Positions 7,660 to 13,465 of a DNA stretch of 13,465 nt are shown in pieces. Both the position numbers and the translations under genes were made by a program. The stretch lies in contig JBFKPQ010000058.1 of assembly GCA_041628225.1 (NCBI GenBank), positions 1 through 13,465 of the forward strand, written 5' to 3'. Source of the DNA: JBFKPQ01 sp041628225 (GTDB lineage Bacteria; Actinomycetota; Acidimicrobiia; Spongiisociales; JAENVV01). A model generated the notes under the pieces. It saw only the letters and a program-made list of their open reading frames with translations, was not told the origin of the DNA and did not search any database. Positions within the stretch are counted from its first letter, which is position 1. Each line of letters begins with the position of its first letter.

Positions 7660-8600
7660 GCCGCACCGTCCATCACCGCTTGCCTGATCGCACGATAGAC
7701 GAGACCCGCATCGCCACAGGCTCGCCGCAGTCGCCGTTCGAGGGCGCCGATGGGTACGAGATTCTGTGGGGCGCGGGGGTCGACGTGCAGCGGCGGTGCC
7801 ACCTGCGGAAGGAGCTCGGCGGCTGCGTCGGCGAGGCGAATCGCCTCACCGGTACCCAAGGCCGCCGGCACCTCGCAGCGGACCACGCCGCTCCAGGTGT
7901 GACCGCCCGGGATGTCGGCCAGGCGCAGATACCAGGAGTACCGGACGTAGGGACCGGCGTCCATGGCGAACATCGGGGTCCGTTGGCCGGCGGCCAGGGC
8001 CGCCACGACGGCGGTTTCCGGTTCGGCGAGATAGTTCACCCGGTGCGACTTGATGTAGCCGATGACCGGTTGGGGCCGCAACTCGTTGATCGGGCCGTCG
8101 GCGATCACGAGATCACCGTCCGATGCGAGCCGCCGAGCCAGCTCAGCCTCCGATCGGCGCATGCGGTCGTGAAGATGACGAATCGGCTCGGCGGGATCAT
8201 CGCCCGCCACCGATGCCGACTCGTAGTGCATCCGTCCGACGGCCGGCAGGGTGACGGAACGGCCCGACCCGACGATGGCGAGGCGCTCGACGCGCACGTG
8301 GTCGATGCGCGCTTTCGGTACTGTCCTGTCCCAGTGGGTCGCACCGACCGCCACGGTGCCACAGAGTCCCGGCACGGGTCCTGTCGGTTCGTCCAGGGTC
8401 AACCGGGCATCGACGCGGCGGACACCGTCGACGAACCACACCGTGTCGATGGCGTCGGCAGCTCCGGCGGGCGGCGAACAGGGCATCCAGTCGTCGGTCT
8501 CGACCGTGGTGTCGATCGAGGCGGCGGCCGACGACAACGACGGATCGTGTTCGAGCGGCGTCCCGTATTCGGGGGCCCAGGATTCGACGAAGATGCCCAT
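7656..8600 (-). CDS. nurA: NurA-domain nuclease, partner of the HerA-like ATPase
   Basis: NurA proteins are Mn-dependent RNase-H-fold nucleases that dimerise on a HerA hexamer and degrade DNA ends. The 314-residue protein carries motifs in NurA order: WFVDGVRR (55-62; Asp58 as first metal ligand), an acidic candidate Glu105 in VERLAIV, VIADGPI (165-171; Asp168), GYIKSHRVNYL (181-191; Lys184, His186), AGPYVRYSWYLRLAD (215-229) and a C-terminal PQNLVPIGALERRLRR (278-293). Overall similarity to classic NurA is limited, so the call rests on these motifs plus position directly before herA with an ATGA overlap. The ATG at 8600 has no Shine-Dalgarno site; an in-frame stop lies a little upstream, and a -10-like TACGAT eight bases before the ATG suggests a leaderless message. 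It is first in the four-gene operon. Metal-ligand assignments beyond Asp58 and Asp168 are inference. Confidence 0.75.
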   Translation of the reverse strand: MGIFVESWAPEYGTPLEHDPSLSSAAASIDTTVETDDWMPCSPPAGAADAIDTVWFVDGVRRVDARLTLDEPTGPVPGLCGTVAVGATHWDRTVPKARIDHVRVERLAIVGSGRSVTLPAVGRMHYESASVAGDDPAEPIRHLHDRMRRSEAELARRLASDGDLVIADGPINELRPQPVIGYIKSHRVNYLAEPETAVVAALAAGQRTPMFAMDAGPYVRYSWYLRLADIPGGHTWSGVVRCEVPAALGTGEAIRLADAAAELLPQVAPPLHVDPRAPQNLVPIGALERRLRRACGDAGLVYRAIRQAVMDGAA

Positions 8601-8608
8601 GGAGCGGG

Positions 8609-8614
8609 ATCGTA
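8609..8614 (-). promoter_or_regulatory. Candidate -10 element for a leaderless nurA operon transcript
   Basis: TACGAT on the minus strand fits TANNNT and ends eight bases before the nurA ATG, placing the expected transcription start at or next to the ATG. The gene has no ribosome site, which agrees with leaderless initiation, common in actinobacteria. No clear -35 hexamer is visible. The element lies in the 42-base gap after the sugar dehydrogenase gene, so read-through from that gene remains possible. Confidence 0.5.
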
Positions 8615-8642
8615 CCGACCGTCACCGACAGAAACGCCCGGC

Positions 8643-9902
8643 TCAGCCCTCGATCCGCACGACCCGGCCATCGGCCATGGTCACGTAGACCTCATGTGCG
8701 CCGTCCACACCGAAACCGGTCACCGGTCCGAGCGAGCCACCGATGGCTGCCGTGAAGTCGCCCAACTCCACGCCGTCACCCGTCACTCGCAGTCCGCGCA
8801 GATAGCCGCCACAGAAGTCTGAATACAGATAGGTCCCGGCCAAACCGTCGATGTCCGAGCCCCGATACACCACTCCCCCGGTGATGGAACAAGTGCCGGC
8901 GTCGCCATGTGCGACCTCGAGGACCGGGAGGCTCAAGCCGGTGACGTCGCATCCGGTCCGGGGTGAGAAGCAATGGAGACCCTCGGTGATCGGCCAGCCG
9001 AAGTTGTGACCTTCCTCGAAGGGCGCCACCGAAATCTCCTCGTACGAGTTCTGCCCGACGTCGGCGACATAGATGAGGTCGCCGTCGATCCAGAACCGCC
9101 ACGGGTTCCTGAGTCCGACCGCCCACAACTCGGCGAGCCACCCGCCGACGCTCTCGAACGGCACGAGTACCGGACCGTCGACGTCGAATCGCACGATCCC
9201 GCCGAGTGGCGAGGCCACGTTCTGCCCGTTGCCGAACCGGTCGTTGGCCGCCCCACCGTCGCCGAGCCCCAGGTAGAGATATCCGTCGGGACCGAATTGG
9301 ATCATGCCGCCGTTGTGGTTGCCGGCCGGCTGTTCGGTGGTGTAGAGCACCATTTCCTCCGAAGCGTCGGCGCCGCCCGTGGTCGCCGCATACGACGCCA
9401 GCACGGTATCGCCATCGCTTGCGGAATAGTGCACGAACAGCCGCCCCTCATCCGGATACGCAGGATGGAACGCAGCCGCCAGCAGACCTTGCTCCCCACG
9501 ATCACGCACCCGGTCGGTGATGTCGAGGTACGTCGAGAACTCCCCGCCGGGCTCGCCGACCACCACGCGGCCCTCCTTCAGGACCACGAAGAGCCGCTCG
9601 TCACCACCTGCTGCGATCACCTGGACCGGAAACCCAAGGCCATCGGCAACCGTTGTGAGTTCCAGCCGGATGTCGGCCAGCGGGAGCGTCGATGCGGACG
9701 TCGTCGACGGCGGAGGCGCGGTCACCGGGGACGGCGGCGTCTGAGTGGTCGACGCCACCGATGACGTGGGAGCAGGAGACTCCAGCGATGGCGTGGTCGC
9801 AGGAGTCGCGCGGGGCGGCGTAGTCGCGACCGGGTCTCCTGCCGCCTGTCCGCACGCGACGGCGAGCGTCGCCACGAGCACGAACGCGGGGACCCTGGAC
9901 AT
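8643..9902 (-). CDS. PQQ-dependent sugar dehydrogenase-like (GSDH family) lipoprotein
   Basis: This is an exported six-bladed beta-propeller of the soluble glucose/sorbosone dehydrogenase family, members of which oxidise sugars or related alcohols with PQQ. The 419-residue protein has a lipoprotein signal (MSRVPAFVLVATLAVAC, lipidated Cys17), a Pro/Thr/Ser-rich linker (about 28-72) and the propeller (about 80-419). Motifs include GNHNGGM (195-200; His196 matching the catalytic His of sGDH), GLGDGGA (212-218; Asp215), GLRNPWRF (263-270; Arg265), ADVGQNSYEEI (280-290), HNFGWPITEG (299-308) and ITGGVVYRG (340-348). Cys311, 318, 338 and 364 may form disulfides. The ATG at 9902 is chosen because the signal peptide begins there; a longer in-frame extension to 10109 would overlap the divergent transporter gene and hide the signal. 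Substrate and whether PQQ is really used are unknown. Confidence 0.88.
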   Translation of the reverse strand: MSRVPAFVLVATLAVACGQAAGDPVATTPPRATPATTPSLESPAPTSSVASTTQTPPSPVTAPPPSTTSASTLPLADIRLELTTVADGLGFPVQVIAAGGDERLFVVLKEGRVVVGEPGGEFSTYLDITDRVRDRGEQGLLAAAFHPAYPDEGRLFVHYSASDGDTVLASYAATTGGADASEEMVLYTTEQPAGNHNGGMIQFGPDGYLYLGLGDGGAANDRFGNGQNVASPLGGIVRFDVDGPVLVPFESVGGWLAELWAVGLRNPWRFWIDGDLIYVADVGQNSYEEISVAPFEEGHNFGWPITEGLHCFSPRTGCDVTGLSLPVLEVAHGDAGTCSITGGVVYRGSDIDGLAGTYLYSDFCGGYLRGLRVTGDGVELGDFTAAIGGSLGPVTGFGVDGAHEVYVTMADGRVVRIEG

Positions 9903-9909
9903 GGTCGCG

Positions 9910-9915
9910 ACGTTA
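9910..9915 (-). promoter_or_regulatory. Candidate -10 element for the GSDH lipoprotein gene
   Basis: TAACGT on the minus strand fits TANNNT and ends seven bases before the ATG at 9902, the spacing expected for a leaderless transcript. No good Shine-Dalgarno site stands at usual spacing; a G-run about 13 bases upstream is too far. A matching -35 is not evident. Confidence 0.4.
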
Positions 9916-9985
9916 CCCCCGTCGGCGCACAACCCACACTTGACCGCCACGGTTCCCCAGTCCGCTCTACGCTGGGACGGCCGAG

Positions 9986-9990
9986 AGGAG
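9986..9990 (+). promoter_or_regulatory. Ribosome binding site selecting a TTG start for the MFS gene
   Basis: AGGAG within GAGAGGAGAG stands six bases before the TTG at 9997. It supports that rare start over the far upstream ATG at 9745, which lies inside the oppositely read lipoprotein gene. Confidence 0.7.
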
Positions 9991-9996
9991 AGTTCG

Positions 9997-11340
9997 TTGG
10001 CAGACATCGTGAGGAACGACAAGCGCACCGTGTTCGGGTGGGCCATGTACGACTGGGCCAACTCGGCGTACGCCACCACATCGGGGGCCATCGTCGCGCC
10101 GTTCTTCACGTCTTTGATCGTGCCGGAAGAGGGCTATTGGGGCATGAGCGCAGGTGCCATCTGGTCGTTTCTGGTATCCGGCGGGGCGTTCGTGCTGTTC
10201 CTCCTCATGCCCGTGCTCGGCGCCGTCGCCGACTTCGCCGCCTCGAAGCGTGCGTTCCTCCGAGCCTTCGCCGTCTTGGGTGCTCTCTTCACCATGGGCA
10301 TCTTCTTCGTGCCGTCGGGAGCCGTCCCGCTCTTCCTCCTGGTGTTCCTGATCAGCCAGGTCGGGTTCGTCGCAGCCAACGTGTTCTACGACGGCTTCCT
10401 GCCGATCATCGCCTCCGAGGACACCATCGACCAGGTGTCCTCACGCGGCTACGCCCTGGGCTACATCGGCGGCGGACTGTACGTCCTCCTGGCATTCGCA
10501 CTCATTCTCCTGGCCGACGCGGGCACGGTGCCGATCGACACGGAGACCGCGACGCGGATCGGCATCTTCGGAGCCGGCGTCTGGTGGGTGCTGTTCACCA
10601 TCTACGCCCTGGCACGCCTCCCCGAGCACGGTTCCGCCAGTGCACTCCCCGCCGCCTACGCCCATCAGCCGAAGCCCGTCGCCTACACGCTGATCGGCCT
10701 TCGCCGAACCATCGCCACCGGCCGGAAACTCCTGGGCTTCAAGCAGATCTTGCTGTTCGTGATCGCCTTCATGTTCTACAACGACGGCACCCAGACGGTC
10801 ATCAACATCTCGGGCGCCTACGCCGAGGACACCCTCGGCCTCACCATCCAAGAGGTGATCATCGCCTTCCTCATCGTGCAGTTCATCGCGTTTGGCGGCG
10901 CGTTCGGGTTCGGGGCGCTCGCCAAACGGATCTCACCGAAGCGCGCCATCCTCGTCAACCTCGTCGTGTGGATGGGTCTGGCCATCGGGGCCTTCTATCT
11001 GCCGGAGGGCGAGGCGCTGCCCTTCTATGGACTCGCGGCCGTCGTCGGGTTCGTCCTCGGTGGGGTGCAGGCGCTGAGCCGCAGCCTCTACGGCACGATG
11101 ATCCCGGAAGAGGCGTCGGCCGAGTTCTACGGGTTCTTTTCGGTGTTCGCCAAGTTCTCGGCGATCTGGGGCCCGCTCCTGTTCGGCCTCGTCGCAAACG
11201 CCACCGGATCGGGGCGGCCGGCCATCCTGTCCATCCTGGCGTTCTTCGTCATCGGGGCGGTCCTGCTGTCCCGGGTCGACGTCGACGAGGCACGCCGCTC
11301 GCGGTCGGAGTGGCACTTCGAAGGTGCCGAAGTTTCCTAA
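9997..11340 (+). CDS. UMF1/Atg22-family MFS transporter
   Basis: This is a major facilitator of the UMF1 family, related to yeast vacuolar effluxer Atg22; substrates of bacterial members are mostly unknown. The 447-residue protein opens with the family signature GWAMYDWANSAY (14-25), followed by about twelve hydrophobic helices, a first-half loop GAVADFAASKRAF (around 79-91), the FMFYNDGTQTV segment typical of the seventh helix, and GGVQALSRSLYGTMIPE near the tenth. The TTG start at 9997 is chosen from its AGGAG site and because residues before it read as shadow of the divergent gene; GTG at 10009 is the fallback. It is divergent from the GSDH lipoprotein gene and is followed after 12 bases by a LapA-domain gene. 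The actual substrate cannot be inferred. Confidence 0.87.
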   Translation: MADIVRNDKRTVFGWAMYDWANSAYATTSGAIVAPFFTSLIVPEEGYWGMSAGAIWSFLVSGGAFVLFLLMPVLGAVADFAASKRAFLRAFAVLGALFTMGIFFVPSGAVPLFLLVFLISQVGFVAANVFYDGFLPIIASEDTIDQVSSRGYALGYIGGGLYVLLAFALILLADAGTVPIDTETATRIGIFGAGVWWVLFTIYALARLPEHGSASALPAAYAHQPKPVAYTLIGLRRTIATGRKLLGFKQILLFVIAFMFYNDGTQTVINISGAYAEDTLGLTIQEVIIAFLIVQFIAFGGAFGFGALAKRISPKRAILVNLVVWMGLAIGAFYLPEGEALPFYGLAAVVGFVLGGVQALSRSLYGTMIPEEASAEFYGFFSVFAKFSAIWGPLLFGLVANATGSGRPAILSILAFFVIGAVLLSRVDVDEARRSRSEWHFEGAEVS

Positions 11341-11343
11341 GAT
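11338..11343 (+). promoter_or_regulatory. Candidate -10 element for the LapA-domain gene
   Basis: TAAGAT fits TANNNT and overlaps the TAA stop of the transporter gene. Nine bases separate it from the ATG at 11353, and that ATG has no Shine-Dalgarno site, so a leaderless transcript may start here besides any read-through. No clear -35 is seen. Confidence 0.4.
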
Positions 11344-11352
11344 GGCAGCACG

Positions 11353-11787
11353 ATGACCGACACACCCACACCCGAGCCCACCGAGGACGCCACCGACATC
11401 ACAGAGATCGAGGTGATCGAGGACCACGACGTCGAGGTCGTGCCCGCCGATGTCGAGACGCGTGCCGAGGTTCCTCCCACGGCCGAGCGGGTCTACAAGG
11501 GATCCGGCTTCCGATGGTCGTTCCCGTTCGGCATCCTCCTGTCGCTCATCGTGATCATCCTGGTGTTCCAGAACTTCGAGAGCACGACCTTCCAGTTCCT
11601 GACCTGGAGCATCGAGGCGCCGCTGGCCGTGATCATCCTCGGCAGCGTCGTGATCGCCGTCGTCATCGACGAGATCGTCGGGGTGGTGTGGCGAGCCCGT
11701 CGCCGGCGGCTCCTCCAGGCCAAGGCCGAACTCAAGGAACTCAAACGCCAGGCTGCTCCTCCCAAGAAGTCCCGATTCGGTCGCTGA
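11353..11787 (+). CDS. LapA-domain (DUF1049) small inner-membrane protein
   Basis: This 144-residue membrane protein carries a LapA-type domain, named for an envelope-assembly protein of Gram-negatives; its role in actinobacteria is unknown. An acidic, disordered-looking N-terminus (1-48, rich in Asp, Glu, Thr and Pro) is followed by the first membrane helix with the family motif ILVFQN (69-74), a short loop FESTTFQFLTWSI, a second helix (about 88-111) and a strongly basic tail (114-144, including RARRRR and KKSRFGR) that should face the cytoplasm by the positive-inside rule. That puts both termini inside. It begins 12 bases after the transporter gene and ends 7 bases before the flavoprotein gene, so co-transcription is likely. 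Confidence 0.8.
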   Translation: MTDTPTPEPTEDATDITEIEVIEDHDVEVVPADVETRAEVPPTAERVYKGSGFRWSFPFGILLSLIVIILVFQNFESTTFQFLTWSIEAPLAVIILGSVVIAVVIDEIVGVVWRARRRRLLQAKAELKELKRQAAPPKKSRFGR

Positions 11788-11794
11788 CCACCTC

Positions 11795-13159
11795 ATGACT
11801 GAACGGCTCGTCGTCATCGGCGGTGACGCGGCGGGCATGTCGGCCGCCAGCCAGGCACGACGCCGGCGGACCGTCGACCAACTCCGCATCGACGTCTTCG
11901 AGATGACCCGGTGGGTTTCGTACTCGGCGTGCGGCGAGCCCTACTACATCGGCGGCCAGGTGCCGACACTCGAACAACTCGTCGCGCGGACGCCCGAGCA
12001 ATTCCGCGACCGCGACATCGAGGTACACCTCGAGCACGAGGTCACCGCGATCGACACGGCGGCGCACACGGTGACGGTGCGGTCCCGATCAGGCACCCGG
12101 ACCGAGGGATACGACCAACTCCTCTACGCGACCGGCGCCCGTCCGAGCCGCCCCCCCATCGCGAACCTCGACCTGCCCGGGGTGTTCACGCTCTCGACAC
12201 TCGACGATGCCGAGGCCATCAAGACGGCCGCGTCCGCCGTCTCGAGCGCCGTGATCGTCGGCGGTGGCTACATCGGGTTGGAAGTCGCCGAGGCGTTCGA
12301 CACACTCGGCATCGCCACGACGCTCGTGACGTCCGGTCGTACGATCCTCAATCGCACACTCGACGACGAGATGGGAGACCTGGCGACGGCGACCGTGGCA
12401 GATCGCGGCCTGTCGATCGTGACGGGCCACCGGGTCTCCTGCCTGCCGGGTGCCGATGGGCGGGTCGCCGGCGTGTCGTGCGACGACGACCGGATCTCCG
12501 CCGAACTCGTGATCGTCGCCGTCGGATTCACGCCGCGGTCGGAACTCGCGGCCGGAGCGGGCATTCCGCTCGGCGTGACCGGCGCCGTGGCCGTCGACGA
12601 CCGGCAACGCACCTCGATCGACGGCGTGTGGGCGGCGGGAGACTGTGCCGAGGCCCGACATCGCGTGTCGGGCATGGCGGCCAACCTGCACCTCGGAACG
12701 GTGGCCAACAAGCAAGGCCGGGTGGCCGGCATCAACCTCGGCGGCGGCACCGCGGTGTTTCCCGGAGTGCTCGGTACGGCGATCACGAAATACCACGACA
12801 TCGAGATGGCGAGGACGGGCCTGACGACCGCCGAAGCCACCGCGGCCGGCATCGACGCAGTGGATGCCGTGACACGGTCGACCACCACCGCCGGCTACTG
12901 GCCGAGCGCCGCTCCGATGACGCTCAAGGTCACCGCCGAGCGCGGTTCCGCGCGGCTCCTCGGCGCCCAGATCGTCGGTGGACCTGGATCGGGCAAACGG
13001 ATCGACGTACTGGCGACGGGCATCTGGAACGAAATGAATGGCCACGAATTCTCGATGATGGATCTGTCGTATGCGCCGCCGTTTTCCGGCGTGTGGGATC
13101 CGGTACTGGTGGCGGCGCGGGCCGCGGCCCGTCGGGCGACCGACGGGACGTCGACGTGA
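11795..13159 (+). CDS. CoA-disulfide reductase / NADH oxidase family flavoprotein
   Basis: This is an FAD-dependent pyridine-nucleotide disulfide oxidoreductase of the single-cysteine class that includes CoA-disulfide reductase, NADH oxidase and NADH peroxidase. The 454-residue protein has the FAD motif VIGGDAAGMSAA (7-18), the redox-site motif SYSACGEPYYIGG (42-54) with Cys46 at the place of the family's catalytic cysteine, the NAD(P)H Rossmann motif VIVGGGYIGLEVAE (153-166), the second FAD motif GVWAAGDCAE (277-286) and a C-terminal dimerisation domain ending in MDLSYAPPFSGVWDP (422-436). All core motifs look intact. No Shine-Dalgarno site precedes the ATG, so translation is probably coupled to the LapA gene seven bases upstream. 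The TGA overlaps the next gene's GTG by four bases. Which of disulfide, O2 or peroxide is the true substrate cannot be read from sequence. Confidence 0.9.
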   Translation: MTERLVVIGGDAAGMSAASQARRRRTVDQLRIDVFEMTRWVSYSACGEPYYIGGQVPTLEQLVARTPEQFRDRDIEVHLEHEVTAIDTAAHTVTVRSRSGTRTEGYDQLLYATGARPSRPPIANLDLPGVFTLSTLDDAEAIKTAASAVSSAVIVGGGYIGLEVAEAFDTLGIATTLVTSGRTILNRTLDDEMGDLATATVADRGLSIVTGHRVSCLPGADGRVAGVSCDDDRISAELVIVAVGFTPRSELAAGAGIPLGVTGAVAVDDRQRTSIDGVWAAGDCAEARHRVSGMAANLHLGTVANKQGRVAGINLGGGTAVFPGVLGTAITKYHDIEMARTGLTTAEATAAGIDAVDAVTRSTTTAGYWPSAAPMTLKVTAERGSARLLGAQIVGGPGSGKRIDVLATGIWNEMNGHEFSMMDLSYAPPFSGVWDPVLVAARAAARRATDGTST

Positions 13160-13465
13160 TCCGCACGCTGTCGTTGTGCCTCGTGCTGATCTCGTGCGCC
13201 GCCCCATTGACCGTCGACGGCGAACTCGACGCCACGATCCCGGCCGGAGATCCGGCACCGCCCAACCCCGGTAGGTCGGCCACCGTCGTACACGTCGCCG
13301 ACGGTGATTCGCTCGTCGTGTCCGTCGACGGCTCGGACGAGCGCGTGCGGCTCATCGGCATCAACTCGCCCGAGCGCGACGAGTGTTTCGGCCGCGAGGC
13401 ACGGGAGGCACTCGAGCACCTGGTGGCCGACCAGGTCGTCGTGGTGGTACCGGATGTCGACGAAA
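13156..13465 (+). CDS. Thermonuclease-family (SNase-like) lipoprotein, 3' end cut off
   Basis: This is the start of an exported nuclease of the staphylococcal nuclease fold, which hydrolyses DNA or RNA with Ca2+. Only 103 codons are in the window. The GTG start overlaps the flavoprotein stop as GTGA. A short lipoprotein signal ends in VLISC (lipidated Cys14), then a Pro-rich linker (about 20-40), then the nuclease domain: VVHVADGDSLVV (44-55; Asp49 and Asp51 for metal), RLIGINSPE (65-73; Arg65 and Glu73 matching Arg35 and Glu43 of staphylococcal nuclease) and FGREAREALEHLV (78-90). Asn70 replaces the Asp40 metal ligand of the model enzyme, a variation I believe is common in this family. The second catalytic Arg lies beyond the window. 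Confidence 0.88.
   Translation, partial: MIRTLSLCLVLISCAAPLTVDGELDATIPAGDPAPPNPGRSATVVHVADGDSLVVSVDGSDERVRLIGINSPERDECFGREAREALEHLVADQVVVVVPDVDE

Larger units (their letters stand above)
9903..9996. promoter_or_regulatory. Divergent promoter region, GSDH lipoprotein / MFS transporter
   Basis: This 94-base gap must drive both divergent genes. For the plus strand, TTGACC (9940-9945) resembles a -35 and TACGCT (9968-9973) a -10, but they are 22 bases apart, wider than normal, so only one of them may be genuine. The minus-strand candidate TAACGT is listed separately. Confidence 0.35.

Noticed and set aside
2276..8600. The HerA-containing operon as an anti-phage defence island
   Set aside because: Known HerA defence systems pair HerA with Sir2 or DUF4297 effectors; here the partners are repair nucleases and the flanks are housekeeping genes with no integrase, transposase or composition shift.
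6421..8822. Plus-strand frames of 425 and 380 codons opposite herA and nurA
   Set aside because: They lack motifs, and the minus-strand proteins have HAS-barrel, Walker and NurA motifs plus coupled starts.
9745..9996. N-terminal extension of the MFS protein from an ATG at 9745
   Set aside because: It would run through the oppositely read lipoprotein gene and its signal peptide, shows no conserved residues, and the TTG at 9997 has a strong ribosome site.
9903..10109. N-terminal extension of the GSDH lipoprotein to an ATG at 10109
   Set aside because: It overlaps the divergent transporter gene and would bury the lipoprotein signal beginning at 9902.
11312..11340. Rho-independent terminator after the MFS gene
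   Set aside because: A short hairpin exists but is followed by GAAGTTTCC rather than a T-run, and it lies within the coding sequence.
10038..11798. Plus-strand frame of 586 codons overlapping the MFS and LapA genes
   Set aside because: It is an Arg/His/Pro-rich out-of-frame reading; the alternate frame gives a clear 12-helix transporter.
12089..13258. Minus-strand frame of 389 codons opposite the flavoprotein
   Set aside because: Shadow composition with no motif; the plus strand has intact FAD and NAD motifs.

Overview
The window is high-GC bacterial DNA with strong G/C bias at third codon positions, Shine-Dalgarno sites at some genes and TANNNT-type -10 elements placed for leaderless transcripts at others. 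This fits an actinobacterium. Gene style (UMF1 transporter, PQQ-type sugar dehydrogenase lipoprotein, CoA-disulfide-reductase-like enzyme) suggests an Acidimicrobiia-like lineage, but that placement is inference. Coding density is very high; no stretch over about 100 bases lacks a gene, and I see no tRNA, rRNA, CRISPR array, insertion sequence or phage gene.

Layout. 1-1182 (minus): N-terminal 394 codons of a CPA2-type monovalent cation:proton antiporter, C-terminus cut by the window edge. 1268-2275 (plus): gpsA, glycerol-3-phosphate dehydrogenase, divergent from the antiporter. 2276-8600 (minus): a four-gene DNA-end-processing operon read nurA, herA, sbcD, sbcC, with every junction overlapping or abutting. 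8643-9902 (minus): a secreted PQQ-dependent sugar dehydrogenase-like lipoprotein. 9997-13465 (plus), divergent from it: a UMF1/Atg22-type MFS transporter, a small LapA-domain membrane protein, a CoA-disulfide reductase/NADH oxidase family flavoprotein, and the start of a thermonuclease-family lipoprotein, packed with gaps of 12, 7 and -4 bases.

The centrepiece is the nurA-herA-sbcD-sbcC operon. In archaea the homologous four genes (Mre11, Rad50, HerA, NurA) form a well-known operon for double-strand-break end resection: Mre11-Rad50 opens the end and the HerA translocase with NurA nuclease resects it. Here the same four activities sit in a bacterial operon with 4-base ATGA overlaps and a TAG|ATG abutment, suggesting coordinated production of one resection machine. 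The HerA homologue has a non-canonical P-loop and the NurA homologue is divergent, so this may be a distinct bacterial branch of the system. The remaining genes look like ordinary housekeeping or envelope functions.
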